Shown here: piece after piece, positions 15,341-23,053 of the stretch | How positions within the stretch are numbered: position 1 is the stretch's first letter | How the letters are laid out: the number at the start of each line of letters is the position of its first letter | Source: Rhodoferax sp. | GTDB taxonomy: Bacteria > Pseudomonadota > Gammaproteobacteria > Burkholderiales > Burkholderiaceae_C | Direction of reading: 5' to 3' | Assembly (NCBI RefSeq): GCF_028689295.1 | Contig: NZ_JAQTWL010000007.1 | Location: 1-64,000 of the forward strand | Length of the DNA: 64,000 nt | Program-made: the position numbers and the translations under genes | The notes under the pieces: generated by a model | Seen by the model: only the letters and a program-made list of their open reading frames with translations | Told to the model about the DNA's origin: nothing | Database searches by the model: none

Positions 15341-16290
15341 CCGGTCGAATTTCTGGTCTTCTGGCCCCCGTCCTGACGGGGGTTTTTGTTTGTGCGGCCT
15401 TGCTGCTGGGCGGCTGCGCCACGCCCCAGGTCGCCATGCTCGATGCGCGCTGGCCAGAAGGACTCCCGGCGCAGGTCGTGTTGTCTCAGGTGCCGTTTTT
15501 TCCGCAAGAAGACTATGAATGCGGCCCGGCCGCACTGGCCATGGTGGCCAATACAGCAGGTGTCAGGGTCACGCCTGAAGCCCTGGTGGACCAGGTGTAT
15601 CTGCCAGGTCGCCAAGGCTCATTGCAGCCTGAAATGATGGCTGCCACACGCCGGCAAGGCTTGCTGGCTTACCCATTGAAGCCCAGCATCGAAGCTGTCA
15701 TGCGCGAAGTGGCGGCGGGCAACCCGGTGCTGGTGTTTCAGAATCTGGCGTTTCCAATTTACCCGGTCTGGCACTATGCCGTGGTGATGGGCTTTGACCG
15801 GGAGCGCCATGTGCTGCTGCTACATTCCGGGCGCACCGCGCGCATGGAAATTTCGCTGGTTGCCTTTGAGCGCACTTGGGCGCGCGGGCAATATTGGGCC
15901 ATGCTGGCGCTGAAACCCGGGCAACTTCCCGCCACCGCCGAGCCTCGCGTTTACGCCGCCGCCGCCGCCACGCTGGAGCGCACCGATGCCCATGGCGCAC
16001 AGCATGCGTTTGCCGCCGCGCTACAGCGCTGGCCGGATGACCGCGCCGCCTTGCTGGGCGCAGGCAACAGCGCCTATGCGCTGGGTCAGCGCGAGGACGC
16101 CGCAAAAGCCTACCGCCAGACGGTGGTCAAGCACCCCGATTTTGCCGAGGCCTGGAACAATCTGGCACAAGTCTTGATGGAACTGGGTCACCGTGCCGAC
16201 GCCAGCCGGGCCATTGCCCGCGCGGTGGCGCTGGGCGGTGAGCGCCTGCCGGACTACCTGACGCTACAGGCGCAGATCGACCAAAAATAG
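15337..16290 (+). CDS. PA2778 family C39-type cysteine peptidase lipoprotein with TPR repeats
   Basis: A 317-aa predicted lipoprotein: a signal ending LLLGGC with the lipid-modified cysteine at residue 27, then a papain-like C39 domain with catalytic Cys62 in DYECGPAALAMV and the histidine in YPVWHYAVVMGF, then two to three tetratricopeptide helices (about residues 205-300, for example FAEAWNNLAQVLMELGH). C39 domains usually cut double-glycine leaders, but here there is no ABC transporter, so the target is unknown. Co-translated with the PA2779-type gene, suggesting a shared periplasmic function. Confidence 0.88.
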   Translation: MTGRISGLLAPVLTGVFVCAALLLGGCATPQVAMLDARWPEGLPAQVVLSQVPFFPQEDYECGPAALAMVANTAGVRVTPEALVDQVYLPGRQGSLQPEMMAATRRQGLLAYPLKPSIEAVMREVAAGNPVLVFQNLAFPIYPVWHYAVVMGFDRERHVLLLHSGRTARMEISLVAFERTWARGQYWAMLALKPGQLPATAEPRVYAAAAATLERTDAHGAQHAFAAALQRWPDDRAALLGAGNSAYALGQREDAAKAYRQTVVKHPDFAEAWNNLAQVLMELGHRADASRAIARAVALGGERLPDYLTLQAQIDQK

Positions 16291-16320
16291 GGCGGCAGCC
16301 CTTGCCGACAAAGCCGGCGG

Positions 16321-17169
16321 CTACTTGAAAATCACGGTCTTGTGGCCGTTGATCAGCACCCGGTGTTCGCTGTGCCATTTGACGGCGCGGGCCAGCACCT
16401 GGCTTTCGGTATCGCGGCCCAGGGCGGTCAAGTCCTCTACCGTTTTGCTGTGGTCCACACGCGCCACGTCCTGCTCGATGATCGGGCCCTCGTCCAGGGC
16501 GGCGGTCACATAGTGGGCGGTGGCGCCAATCAGCTTCACACCCCGGTCATGTGCCTGGTAGTAGGGCTTGGCGCCCTTGAAGCTGGGTAAAAACGAGTGG
16601 TGAATGTTGATGGCGCGGCCACTGAGCTTGCGGCATAAATCGTCAGACAAAATTTGCATGTAGCGCGCCAGCACCACCAGCTCGGCGCCTTCGCTCTCAA
16701 TGATCTCGATCTGCTTGGCTTCCACCTGGGCCTTGCTGGCGGCTGTCACCGGCAGGTGGTGAAACGGCACGTTGTAGCCGGCCGCCAGCTGGTAAAACTC
16801 GCGGTGGTTCGAGATGATGGCGCAAATGTCCAGCGGCAGCAGGCCACTTTTCCAGCGAAACAGCAGGTCATTAAGGCAATGGCCTTCCTTGCTGACCAGG
16901 ATCACGGTGCGCATTTTTTGCGCCTGGGCGTGCAATTGCCATTGCATCTGGAACGGTGCGGCAAAGTCGGTCAGCTGGGTTTTCAGCGCGTCAAAGCTGT
17001 GCTCGGCACAGGCAAATTGCACGCGCATGAAAAACAGGCCGGTGCTGGTGTCGTTGTATTGCGCGGCCTCTTCGATGTTGCCGCTGTGCGCCAGCAAAAA
17101 GCCGGACACGGCATGCACCAGGCCGAGGCGGTCGGGGCATGACAGGGTGAGGGTATAAACAGGGTTCAT
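16321..17169 (-). CDS. purU: Formyltetrahydrofolate deformylase
   Basis: Hydrolyses 10-formyl-THF to formate and THF, supplying formate for PurT and balancing one-carbon pools. The protein (282 aa) has an N-terminal ACT domain (TLSCPDRLGLVHAVSGFL) and a formyltransferase-like domain with the NHREFYQLA, INIHHSFLPSFKGAKPY and GATAHYVTAALDEGPIIEQD motifs, including the catalytic Asn, His and Asp. ATG 17169 was chosen to match the family start; further upstream in-frame residues are unrelated. It converges on the PA2778-type gene and diverges from the MazG-like gene. Confidence 0.95.
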   Translation of the reverse strand: MNPVYTLTLSCPDRLGLVHAVSGFLLAHSGNIEEAAQYNDTSTGLFFMRVQFACAEHSFDALKTQLTDFAAPFQMQWQLHAQAQKMRTVILVSKEGHCLNDLLFRWKSGLLPLDICAIISNHREFYQLAAGYNVPFHHLPVTAASKAQVEAKQIEIIESEGAELVVLARYMQILSDDLCRKLSGRAINIHHSFLPSFKGAKPYYQAHDRGVKLIGATAHYVTAALDEGPIIEQDVARVDHSKTVEDLTALGRDTESQVLARAVKWHSEHRVLINGHKTVIFK

Positions 17170-17220
17170 AGGGGCGGTATTGTCGCAGCCTTGTTTCATC
17201 ACTCTCCGGGGAAAAACCAA

Positions 17221-17556
17221 ATGGACATCCAGGCACTGCAACAGAATTTGCGCGATTTCGCAGCCGCACGCAACTGGAAGCAATTTCATACACCCAAAAA
17301 CCTGAGCACGGCGCTGATGGTGGAGGCTGCCGAACTGGCCGAGATTTTCCAATGGATGACCGCAGAAGAATCACAAGCCGCGCAACTTGATCCCGTGATG
17401 AAAGAGCACATCGCTGACGAGGTGGCCGATGTGTTGCTGTATCTGCTGCAGGTGGCCGATCAGTGCGCTATCGACCTGCCCAGCGCGGTGGCCCACAAGC
17501 TGGTCAAGAACGCCATCAAGCATCCTGAGTCCGGCGCCGCACCGTCGCGTGGATAA
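17221..17556 (+). CDS. MazG-like nucleotide pyrophosphohydrolase
   Basis: A 111-aa all-helical enzyme of the MazG/RS21-C6 (dCTPase-like) group that removes pyrophosphate from unusual or excess nucleotides. The metal-binding pattern is visible as EAAELAEIFQW followed by DEVADVLLYLLQVAD (ExxE plus ExxD type). The start MDIQALQQNLRDFAAARNW follows GGGG-type sequence, with an in-frame upstream ATG at 17191 that would overlap the purU 5' region and is less likely. dapF follows after eight bases. Confidence 0.88.
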   Translation: MDIQALQQNLRDFAAARNWKQFHTPKNLSTALMVEAAELAEIFQWMTAEESQAAQLDPVMKEHIADEVADVLLYLLQVADQCAIDLPSAVAHKLVKNAIKHPESGAAPSRG

Positions 17557-17564
17557 TCTGATCC

Positions 17565-18449
17565 ATGCGAATCCCCTTTACCAAGATGCAAGGTGCAGGC
17601 AACGACTTTGTGGTGCTCGACGAGACCCAGGCCCGCTTTGGCTTGGACACCGCGCACTACCGGTTTCTGGCCGACCGCCACTTTGGTGTCGGTGCCGACC
17701 AGATCCTGACGGTGCGCCCGTCACCCGCGCCGGGCATCGACTTCGAATACCTCATCCACAACGCCGATGGCGCCGAGGTGGAGCAGTGCGGCAATGGCGC
17801 GCGTTGTTTTGCGCGCTTTGTGCGTGATGCCGGGCTGACCCGCAAGGATGCGATCCGGGTGCAGACCCGGGGCGGGGTGATCGAGCCGGTACTTCAAGCC
17901 GATGGCCGCGTCACGGTCAACATGGGGGCGCCGGTCTTTGAGCCAGGGCGCATTCCGTTCGCGCCCGGACAGGTGCCCGCCGAGCCAAGCGGTTCATGGC
18001 AGCAATGGCCGCTGCGACTGGCCACGCCGGGGCAAGACACGCTGGTGCGGGTGGCTGTGGTGTCAATGGGTAATCCGCACGCGGTTCAGCTGGTGGACGA
18101 TGTTGCTACCGCACCGGTTTTGCTGCAGGGCCCGCTGATCGAACACCACCCGTTTTTTCCGAACCGGGTCAATGCCGGCTTCATGCAGGTGCAAAGCCGC
18201 CGCCAGATTCGGCTGCGGGTGTATGAGCGCGGCGCCGGCGAGACGCTGGCCTGCGGCTCGGGCGCCTGCGCCGCCGTGGTGGCGGGCATCCGGCTCGGTT
18301 TGCTCGACGCCGAGGTCGATGTGCAAACCCACGGCGGCGTGCTCACCATTGCCTGGGCCGGCGACAGCGAGCCGGTCATGATGACTGGCCCGGCCACCAC
18401 CGTATTCCAGGGTCAAATTGAAATCCCCGACGATCTTCCCAACGCGTAA
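17565..18449 (+). CDS. dapF: Diaminopimelate epimerase
   Basis: Interconverts LL- and meso-diaminopimelate, for lysine and for the cross-link amino acid of peptidoglycan. The two catalytic cysteines are in place: Cys75 in QCGNGARC and Cys230 in [14 protein letters not shown]. The N-terminal [13 protein letters not shown] motif is typical, and 294 aa is slightly above the usual 275. It heads a dapF-DUF484-xerC series that is widely conserved in proteobacteria, with a six-base gap to the next gene. Confidence 0.97.
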   Translation: MRIPFTKMQGAGNDFVVLDETQARFGLDTAHYRFLADRHFGVGADQILTVRPSPAPGIDFEYLIHNADGAEVEQCGNGARCFARFVRDAGLTRKDAIRVQTRGGVIEPVLQADGRVTVNMGAPVFEPGRIPFAPGQVPAEPSGSWQQWPLRLATPGQDTLVRVAVVSMGNPHAVQLVDDVATAPVLLQGPLIEHHPFFPNRVNAGFMQVQSRRQIRLRVYERGAGETLACGSGACAAVVAGIRLGLLDAEVDVQTHGGVLTIAWAGDSEPVMMTGPATTVFQGQIEIPDDLPNA

Positions 18450-18454
18450 CGACC

Positions 18455-19156
18455 ATGCCAAATTCAAAACTGCCCAGCGCCATCGCCAACCCGATCACCG
18501 AGGACGACATTGCCAACTACCTGGCCAATACGCCAGATTTTTTTGAGCGCCATGCCGACATGCTGGCCGCTGTGCAATTGACCAGCCCGCACAGCCAGCG
18601 CGCGGTGAGCCTGCAAGAGCGCCAGGCCAACATGTTGCGTGAAAAAATCAAGCTGTTGGAACTGCGTATCATGGACATGATTCGCAACGTCAACGACAAC
18701 ACGGCGCTGTCAGACAAACTGCTGCGTTGGGCGCGCACGCTGTTTTTGAACACCGAAGCCGCTGCCTTGCCCGACCTGATGGCCGCCGAGCTGGCCGACC
18801 AGTTTGCCGTGCCGCAGGTCGGCATCAAGGTCTGGGGCGTGGACCCCGCCTACGCTGGCGCGGCGTTTGCACAGGGAGTCAGCGAAGATGCCAGGCTGTT
18901 TGCCAGCTCATTGACCGAGCCCTATTGCGGCGTCAACACAGGGCTGGAAGCCATCAATTGGTTGCCCGACCCCAAGGCGGCGGCTTCGCTGGCGATTTTG
19001 CCGTTGCGTGCTGGCCAGGTTGGCAGCACCGCGCCGGCCTTTGGCCTGCTGGTGCTGGCATCGCCCGATGCACAGCGCTTCAACAGCACCATGGGCACCG
19101 ACTTTCTGGCGCGCATTGCCGAGCTGGCCAGCGCCGCGCTGTCGCCGCTGCGCTAA
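18455..19156 (+). CDS. DUF484 family protein
   Basis: A 233-aa protein of the DUF484 family, equivalent in place to E. coli YigA between dapF and xerC. The N-terminal EDDIANYLANTPDFFERHADM and SPHSQRAVSLQERQANMLR stretches define the family. A short coiled coil (residues 50-80) leads into a GAF-like alpha/beta domain ending SDFLARIAELASAAL-like. The function is unknown; the genomic link to XerC is the only clue. Confidence 0.9.
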   Translation: MPNSKLPSAIANPITEDDIANYLANTPDFFERHADMLAAVQLTSPHSQRAVSLQERQANMLREKIKLLELRIMDMIRNVNDNTALSDKLLRWARTLFLNTEAAALPDLMAAELADQFAVPQVGIKVWGVDPAYAGAAFAQGVSEDARLFASSLTEPYCGVNTGLEAINWLPDPKAAASLAILPLRAGQVGSTAPAFGLLVLASPDAQRFNSTMGTDFLARIAELASAALSPLR

Positions 19157-19177
19157 CCCGAACCAAATGGCGACATC

Positions 19178-19214
19178 GTCATTGCGAGCCCTTCGACAAG
19201 CTCAGGACAGGCTG
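19178..19214. repeat. Dispersed repeat copy A (REP-like)
   Basis: The 37 bases beginning GTCATTGCGAGCCCTTCGAC match the segment at 51432-51468 with about four differences. This copy fills most of the short gap before xerC and leaves only four bases before its ATG, so it occupies the place where a ribosome-binding site would be. The element type recurs between genes in many proteobacteria. Confidence 0.75.
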
Positions 19215-19218
19215 AAGC

Positions 19219-20232
19219 ATGGCCATCCATGAACCCCTCAATGACCCGGTGGCGAGCCCGCCCAGGGATGCGCTGGTGCAGCGCTACCTCGACCACGTGC
19301 GTTTCGAGAAACGCCTGGCCGAGCGCACCGTGGCGCTTTACACCCTGGACCTGGAAAAGCTGGAAGCCAATGCGGTGCAGGCTGGCGTCAGCTTGACCGC
19401 GGTTGAGTCCAGCCACATCCGGCGCTGGGTGGCGCAAATGCACAGTGGTGGGCGTAGCGGCCGCGGCATTGCTTTGATTTTGTCGGGCTGGCGCGGGTTT
19501 TACATATGGCTGGGGCGCGAAGGTTTGGTGGCCTGCAACCCGGTGCTGGACGTGCGCGCGCCCAAAGCCGCCAAACCCCTGCCCAAAGCCCTGAGTGTGG
19601 ACGATGCGGTGCAAATGGCGAGCTTCGAGAACGCCGGCAATGACCCCTGGCTGGAGGCGCGCGATGCTGCCATGGTGGAACTGCTCTACGGTGGTGGTTT
19701 GCGGGTGGGCGAGCTGACCGGGCTGGACATTCTGGCCAGTGCTGCGGCGCGCGGCTGGGTCGACTTGGCAGCGGGTGAAGCGCATGTGCTGGGCAAGGGC
19801 AGCAAGCGGCGCATTGTGCCGGTGGGTGCCAGGGCGGTGCAGGCGCTGCAGGCCTGGCTGCTGGTGCGCGCGCAGGGTCTGCCGGCATCGACTGCACCCG
19901 CTGATGCGGGCAGCGGAACGCAGGTGGCATTGTTCATCGGACGCAACAGCACGCGGCTCACCTCGCAGTCGATCTGGCAGCGCGTGAGGCTGCGCAGCCT
20001 GCAAGCCGGACTGGCCGCGCCGGTGCATCCGCACATGTTGCGCCACTCGTTTGCCAGCCATGTGTTGCAGTCCAGCAGTGACCTGCGCGGCGTGCAGGAA
20101 CTGCTCGGGCACGCCAACATCAGCACCACGCAGATCTACACGCGACTCGACTTTCAGCACCTGGCCAAAGCCTATGATGCGGCCCATCCCCGCGCGCACC
20201 TGAAAACGGTTGGTTCAAGTGGTTCAAAATAG
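19219..20232 (+). CDS. xerC: Tyrosine recombinase XerC
   Basis: Works with XerD at dif to resolve chromosome dimers before division. The 337-aa protein has the SAM-like N-terminal domain (LVQRYLDHVRFEKRLAERTV) and a catalytic domain with the Arg in YGGGLRVGEL, Lys in GKGSKRR, HPHMLRHSFASHVL, LLGHANISTTQIYTRL with the nucleophile Tyr. It is somewhat longer than E. coli XerC (298), with an insert around residues 215-235. The ATG at 19219 is directly preceded by a dispersed repeat and lacks an obvious ribosome-binding site, so the real start could differ. Confidence 0.95.
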   Translation: MAIHEPLNDPVASPPRDALVQRYLDHVRFEKRLAERTVALYTLDLEKLEANAVQAGVSLTAVESSHIRRWVAQMHSGGRSGRGIALILSGWRGFYIWLGREGLVACNPVLDVRAPKAAKPLPKALSVDDAVQMASFENAGNDPWLEARDAAMVELLYGGGLRVGELTGLDILASAAARGWVDLAAGEAHVLGKGSKRRIVPVGARAVQALQAWLLVRAQGLPASTAPADAGSGTQVALFIGRNSTRLTSQSIWQRVRLRSLQAGLAAPVHPHMLRHSFASHVLQSSSDLRGVQELLGHANISTTQIYTRLDFQHLAKAYDAAHPRAHLKTVGSSGSK

Positions 20233-20265
20233 CGGTTGGCAAGAATTTTTTTCTATAGGTGACTT

Positions 20266-20577
20266 ATGCAAAAGCAAATCATTGTGGCTTTGGACAAAGG
20301 TGTCGAATTTTCGTTTCATGTGCCCGAAGGTGCGCCGCTGACGCATGATGCGGCGCGCGCCTGGCTGGACCGGCAGTTCACCTCGCTCGATTGCGAACCC
20401 CTGCGCGCCAGTGGCAAGGTGCTTACCGCCGACAAGATTCTGGTGGTGACGCAGGCCGCCGGTGCCGCCCTGCTGGGCGACTCCAAATGGGCCGCCGACT
20501 ATGTGGCAGCAGTTAGCGCCGCCTTGGGCAAGCCCATGATCCGCGTCGACGTGCCGGCGATGGCGATCACCTATTGA
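20266..20577 (+). CDS. Conserved hypothetical protein
   Basis: A 103-aa soluble protein with no motif I recognise (begins MQKQIIVALDKGVEFSFHVP). Base composition and codon use match the neighbours and its stop overlaps the start of the following methyltransferase gene by four bases, so it is a real, coupled gene. TAGGTG-type sequence stands before the ATG. A link to RNA modification is possible only by position. Confidence 0.7.
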   Translation: MQKQIIVALDKGVEFSFHVPEGAPLTHDAARAWLDRQFTSLDCEPLRASGKVLTADKILVVTQAAGAALLGDSKWAADYVAAVSAALGKPMIRVDVPAMAITY

Positions 20578-21755
20578 AAAACGTTCGCCTGCGCGCAGGC
20601 AAAGAGCGCTCGCTGCTGCGCCGCCACCCCTGGATTTTTGAATCTGCCATCGCCAAAGGCAGTGCCGATGCGGGCGAAACCGTGCGCGTGAAGGGCGATC
20701 AGGGCCAGTTTTTGGGTTGGGCGGCGTTCAGTCCGGCCTCGAAAATCCGCGCCCGGGTCTGGAGTTTTGACGAGGCGCAGCGCATCGATGCGGCGTTTTT
20801 TGCCGCTGCGTGCGCCAGCGCCGTCAAGGCCAGAGCCCGCTTTGACATCGACAGCAATGCCATGCGGCTGGTGCACGGCGAATCCGACGGCCTGCCGGGC
20901 CTGATCGTGGACCGCTACGGCGACACGCTGGTGGCGCAGTTCACCTCAAGTGGCGTGGAGCGCTGGAAAGACGTCATCGCCGATGCGCTTCTGGCCGCCA
21001 CCGGCCTGAGCAAACTCTTCGAGCGCAGTGACGCCAGCAGCCGCGCTCTGGAAGGATTGCCCGAGGCCACCGGCTGGCTGCGCGGCCAGGGCGAGGTGGA
21101 ACTGACCCTGCAAGAACACGACTGGCAACTGGAGGTCAACATTGTTGAAGGCCACAAAACCGGCTTTTACCTGGACCAGCGTGACAGCCGCAAGCGATTT
21201 TGTGACTACGCCCGTCGCCTCAAATTTGAGCGCGTACTCAACTGCTACTGTTACACCGGCGGTTTCACGGTGGCGGCACTGACCGGTGGCGCGGCCCATG
21301 TGACGTCGATCGACTCATCCGGCCCGGCGCTGGAGAAGGCCGCTGCCAATGTTGCGCTCAACGGTTTTGAAGCCAGTCGCGCCAGCTTCATGGATGCCGA
21401 CGTCAACGCCTCTTTGCGTCAATTTATCGACCAAGGCCGCAGCTTTGACGCCATCGTGCTCGACCCGCCCAAATTTGCGCCCACCGTGGCGCACGCCGAG
21501 CGCGCCGCGCGCGCTTACAAGGATATCAACCGGCTGGCGTTCAAGCTGTTGGAACCCGGCGGCGTGCTGTTCACCTACAGTTGCTCAGGCGGCATCAGCG
21601 CGGACCTGTTTCACAAGATCGTGGCTTCGGCAGGCTGCGATGCCGGTGTCGATGGCTATATCCACGAGCGCATGGGCGGCGCACCAGACCACCCCATGAC
21701 GGTCAATTTCCCCGAAGGCGAATACCTTAAGGGCTTGGTGGTGATGCGTAAGTGA
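20574..21755 (+). CDS. Class I SAM-dependent rRNA methyltransferase (RlmI-like)
   Basis: A 393-aa protein with an N-terminal PUA domain (LLRRHPWIFESAIAKG), an EEHD-like middle part and a C-terminal Rossmann methyltransferase. SAM-binding NCYCYTGGFTVAAL, the acidic SIDSS end of beta2 and the catalytic-type LDPPKFAPT motif are visible. It resembles E. coli RlmI, which makes m5C1962 in 23S rRNA, and COG1092 in general; the target base is inferred. The start is TTG at 20574, overlapping the previous stop codon. Confidence 0.9.
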   Translation: MKNVRLRAGKERSLLRRHPWIFESAIAKGSADAGETVRVKGDQGQFLGWAAFSPASKIRARVWSFDEAQRIDAAFFAAACASAVKARARFDIDSNAMRLVHGESDGLPGLIVDRYGDTLVAQFTSSGVERWKDVIADALLAATGLSKLFERSDASSRALEGLPEATGWLRGQGEVELTLQEHDWQLEVNIVEGHKTGFYLDQRDSRKRFCDYARRLKFERVLNCYCYTGGFTVAALTGGAAHVTSIDSSGPALEKAAANVALNGFEASRASFMDADVNASLRQFIDQGRSFDAIVLDPPKFAPTVAHAERAARAYKDINRLAFKLLEPGGVLFTYSCSGGISADLFHKIVASAGCDAGVDGYIHERMGGAPDHPMTVNFPEGEYLKGLVVMRK

Positions 21756-21803
21756 GGCTTGGCCCGGGGTCGTTACACTCGCACCCTTTCGACATCCTTT
21801 GAT

Positions 21804-22841
21804 ATGAGCCTTATTCCCGCCACCATCCTCACCGGTTTTCTCGGTTCAGGCAAGACCACGCTGCTCAAGCGCGTGCTGTCGGAGGCGCACGGTCAGAAGA
21901 TCGCCATCATCGAAAACGAGTTCGGCGAAGAGAACATCGACAACGACATCCTGGTGACCGATTCCAAAGAACAGATCATCCAGATGAGCAATGGCTGCAT
22001 CTGCTGCACCATCCGCGAAGACCTGCGCGAAGCACTGCAATTGCTGGCCGCCAAAAAGCGCCAGGGCCTGCTCGACTTCGACCGCGTGGTGATCGAGACC
22101 ACTGGCGTGGCCGACCCCGGTCCGGTGGCGCAAACCTTTTTCATGGACGACGAGATTGCCGAAAGCTATCTGCTCGATTCCATTTTGACGCTGGTCGATG
22201 CCAAGCACGCCAACCAGCAGCTCGACGATCGCCAGGAAGCGCGCCGCCAGGTCGGTTTTGCCGATCAGATTTTTATCAGCAAGACCGATCTGGTCTCGGC
22301 TGCGGAAACCGAAGACCTGATGCACCGACTCAAGCACATGAACCCGCGCGCGCCGCAAAAAGCGGTGCATTTTGGCGAGGTGGCCTTGAGCGACGTCTTC
22401 GATCTGCGCGGTTTTAACCTCAATGCCAAGCTCGACATCGACCCGGATTTCCTCAAGGAAGAGGAGCATGCGCACCACGACCACGAACATGGCGAGCATT
22501 GCGACCACCCCTCGCACCAGCATGGTCACCACCACGCCCATGATGACGATGTGAAGAGTTTCGTCTTCCGCTCCGAACGGGCATTCGATCCGGCCAAGCT
22601 GGAAGACTTTTTGGGCGCCGTCGTCAATATCTATGGCCCGCGCATGCTGCGCTACAAAGGTGTGCTGTACATGCAGGGCACCGACCGCAAAGTCATTTTT
22701 CAGGGCGTGCACCAGCTGATGGGCAGCGACCTGGGGCCAGCTTGGGCGCCGGGTGAAAAACCCTGCAGCAAGATGGTTTTCATCGGCATCGACCTGCCCC
22801 AAGATATATTCTTGCAGGGTATGGCGCAAAGCCTGGTGTGA
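21804..22841 (+). CDS. COG0523 (CobW-type) GTP-binding metal chaperone
   Basis: A 345-aa G3E-class GTPase. The Walker A motif GFLGSGKTT is at residues 11-19, the metal-binding CxCC motif at 65-68 (NGCICCTIRED), and a histidine-rich loop of about 30 residues (220-250, for example HDHEHGEHCDH and HQHGHHHAH) lies between the GTPase and CobW C-terminal domains. Such loops usually mark zinc or nickel/cobalt handling. The next gene encodes a DksA variant without the zinc cysteines; a COG0523 gene next to a zinc-free DksA is also known from P. aeruginosa (PA5535-PA5536), where the pair answers zinc shortage. ATG 21804 fits the family start. Confidence 0.93.
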   Translation: MSLIPATILTGFLGSGKTTLLKRVLSEAHGQKIAIIENEFGEENIDNDILVTDSKEQIIQMSNGCICCTIREDLREALQLLAAKKRQGLLDFDRVVIETTGVADPGPVAQTFFMDDEIAESYLLDSILTLVDAKHANQQLDDRQEARRQVGFADQIFISKTDLVSAAETEDLMHRLKHMNPRAPQKAVHFGEVALSDVFDLRGFNLNAKLDIDPDFLKEEEHAHHDHEHGEHCDHPSHQHGHHHAHDDDVKSFVFRSERAFDPAKLEDFLGAVVNIYGPRMLRYKGVLYMQGTDRKVIFQGVHQLMGSDLGPAWAPGEKPCSKMVFIGIDLPQDIFLQGMAQSLV

Positions 22842-23053
22842 GTTCGATGTGTTGACCTTAGCCCGGAGGCTTGATGTTTGTCTCGATTTTGCAACTGATG
22901 GGCTTTGCCTCGGCTAAGCCTGTACACTCGCGCGCCGACTCAAAGCCCTTGCATGGGCCTGACCGCAAGACCCATCAGACAAGTTCCGTTGACAAGGTGG
23001 AAACGTCGACCACCGCTCAAACTGTTCAGGATAAACCCGCGAGGAGATCTTCC

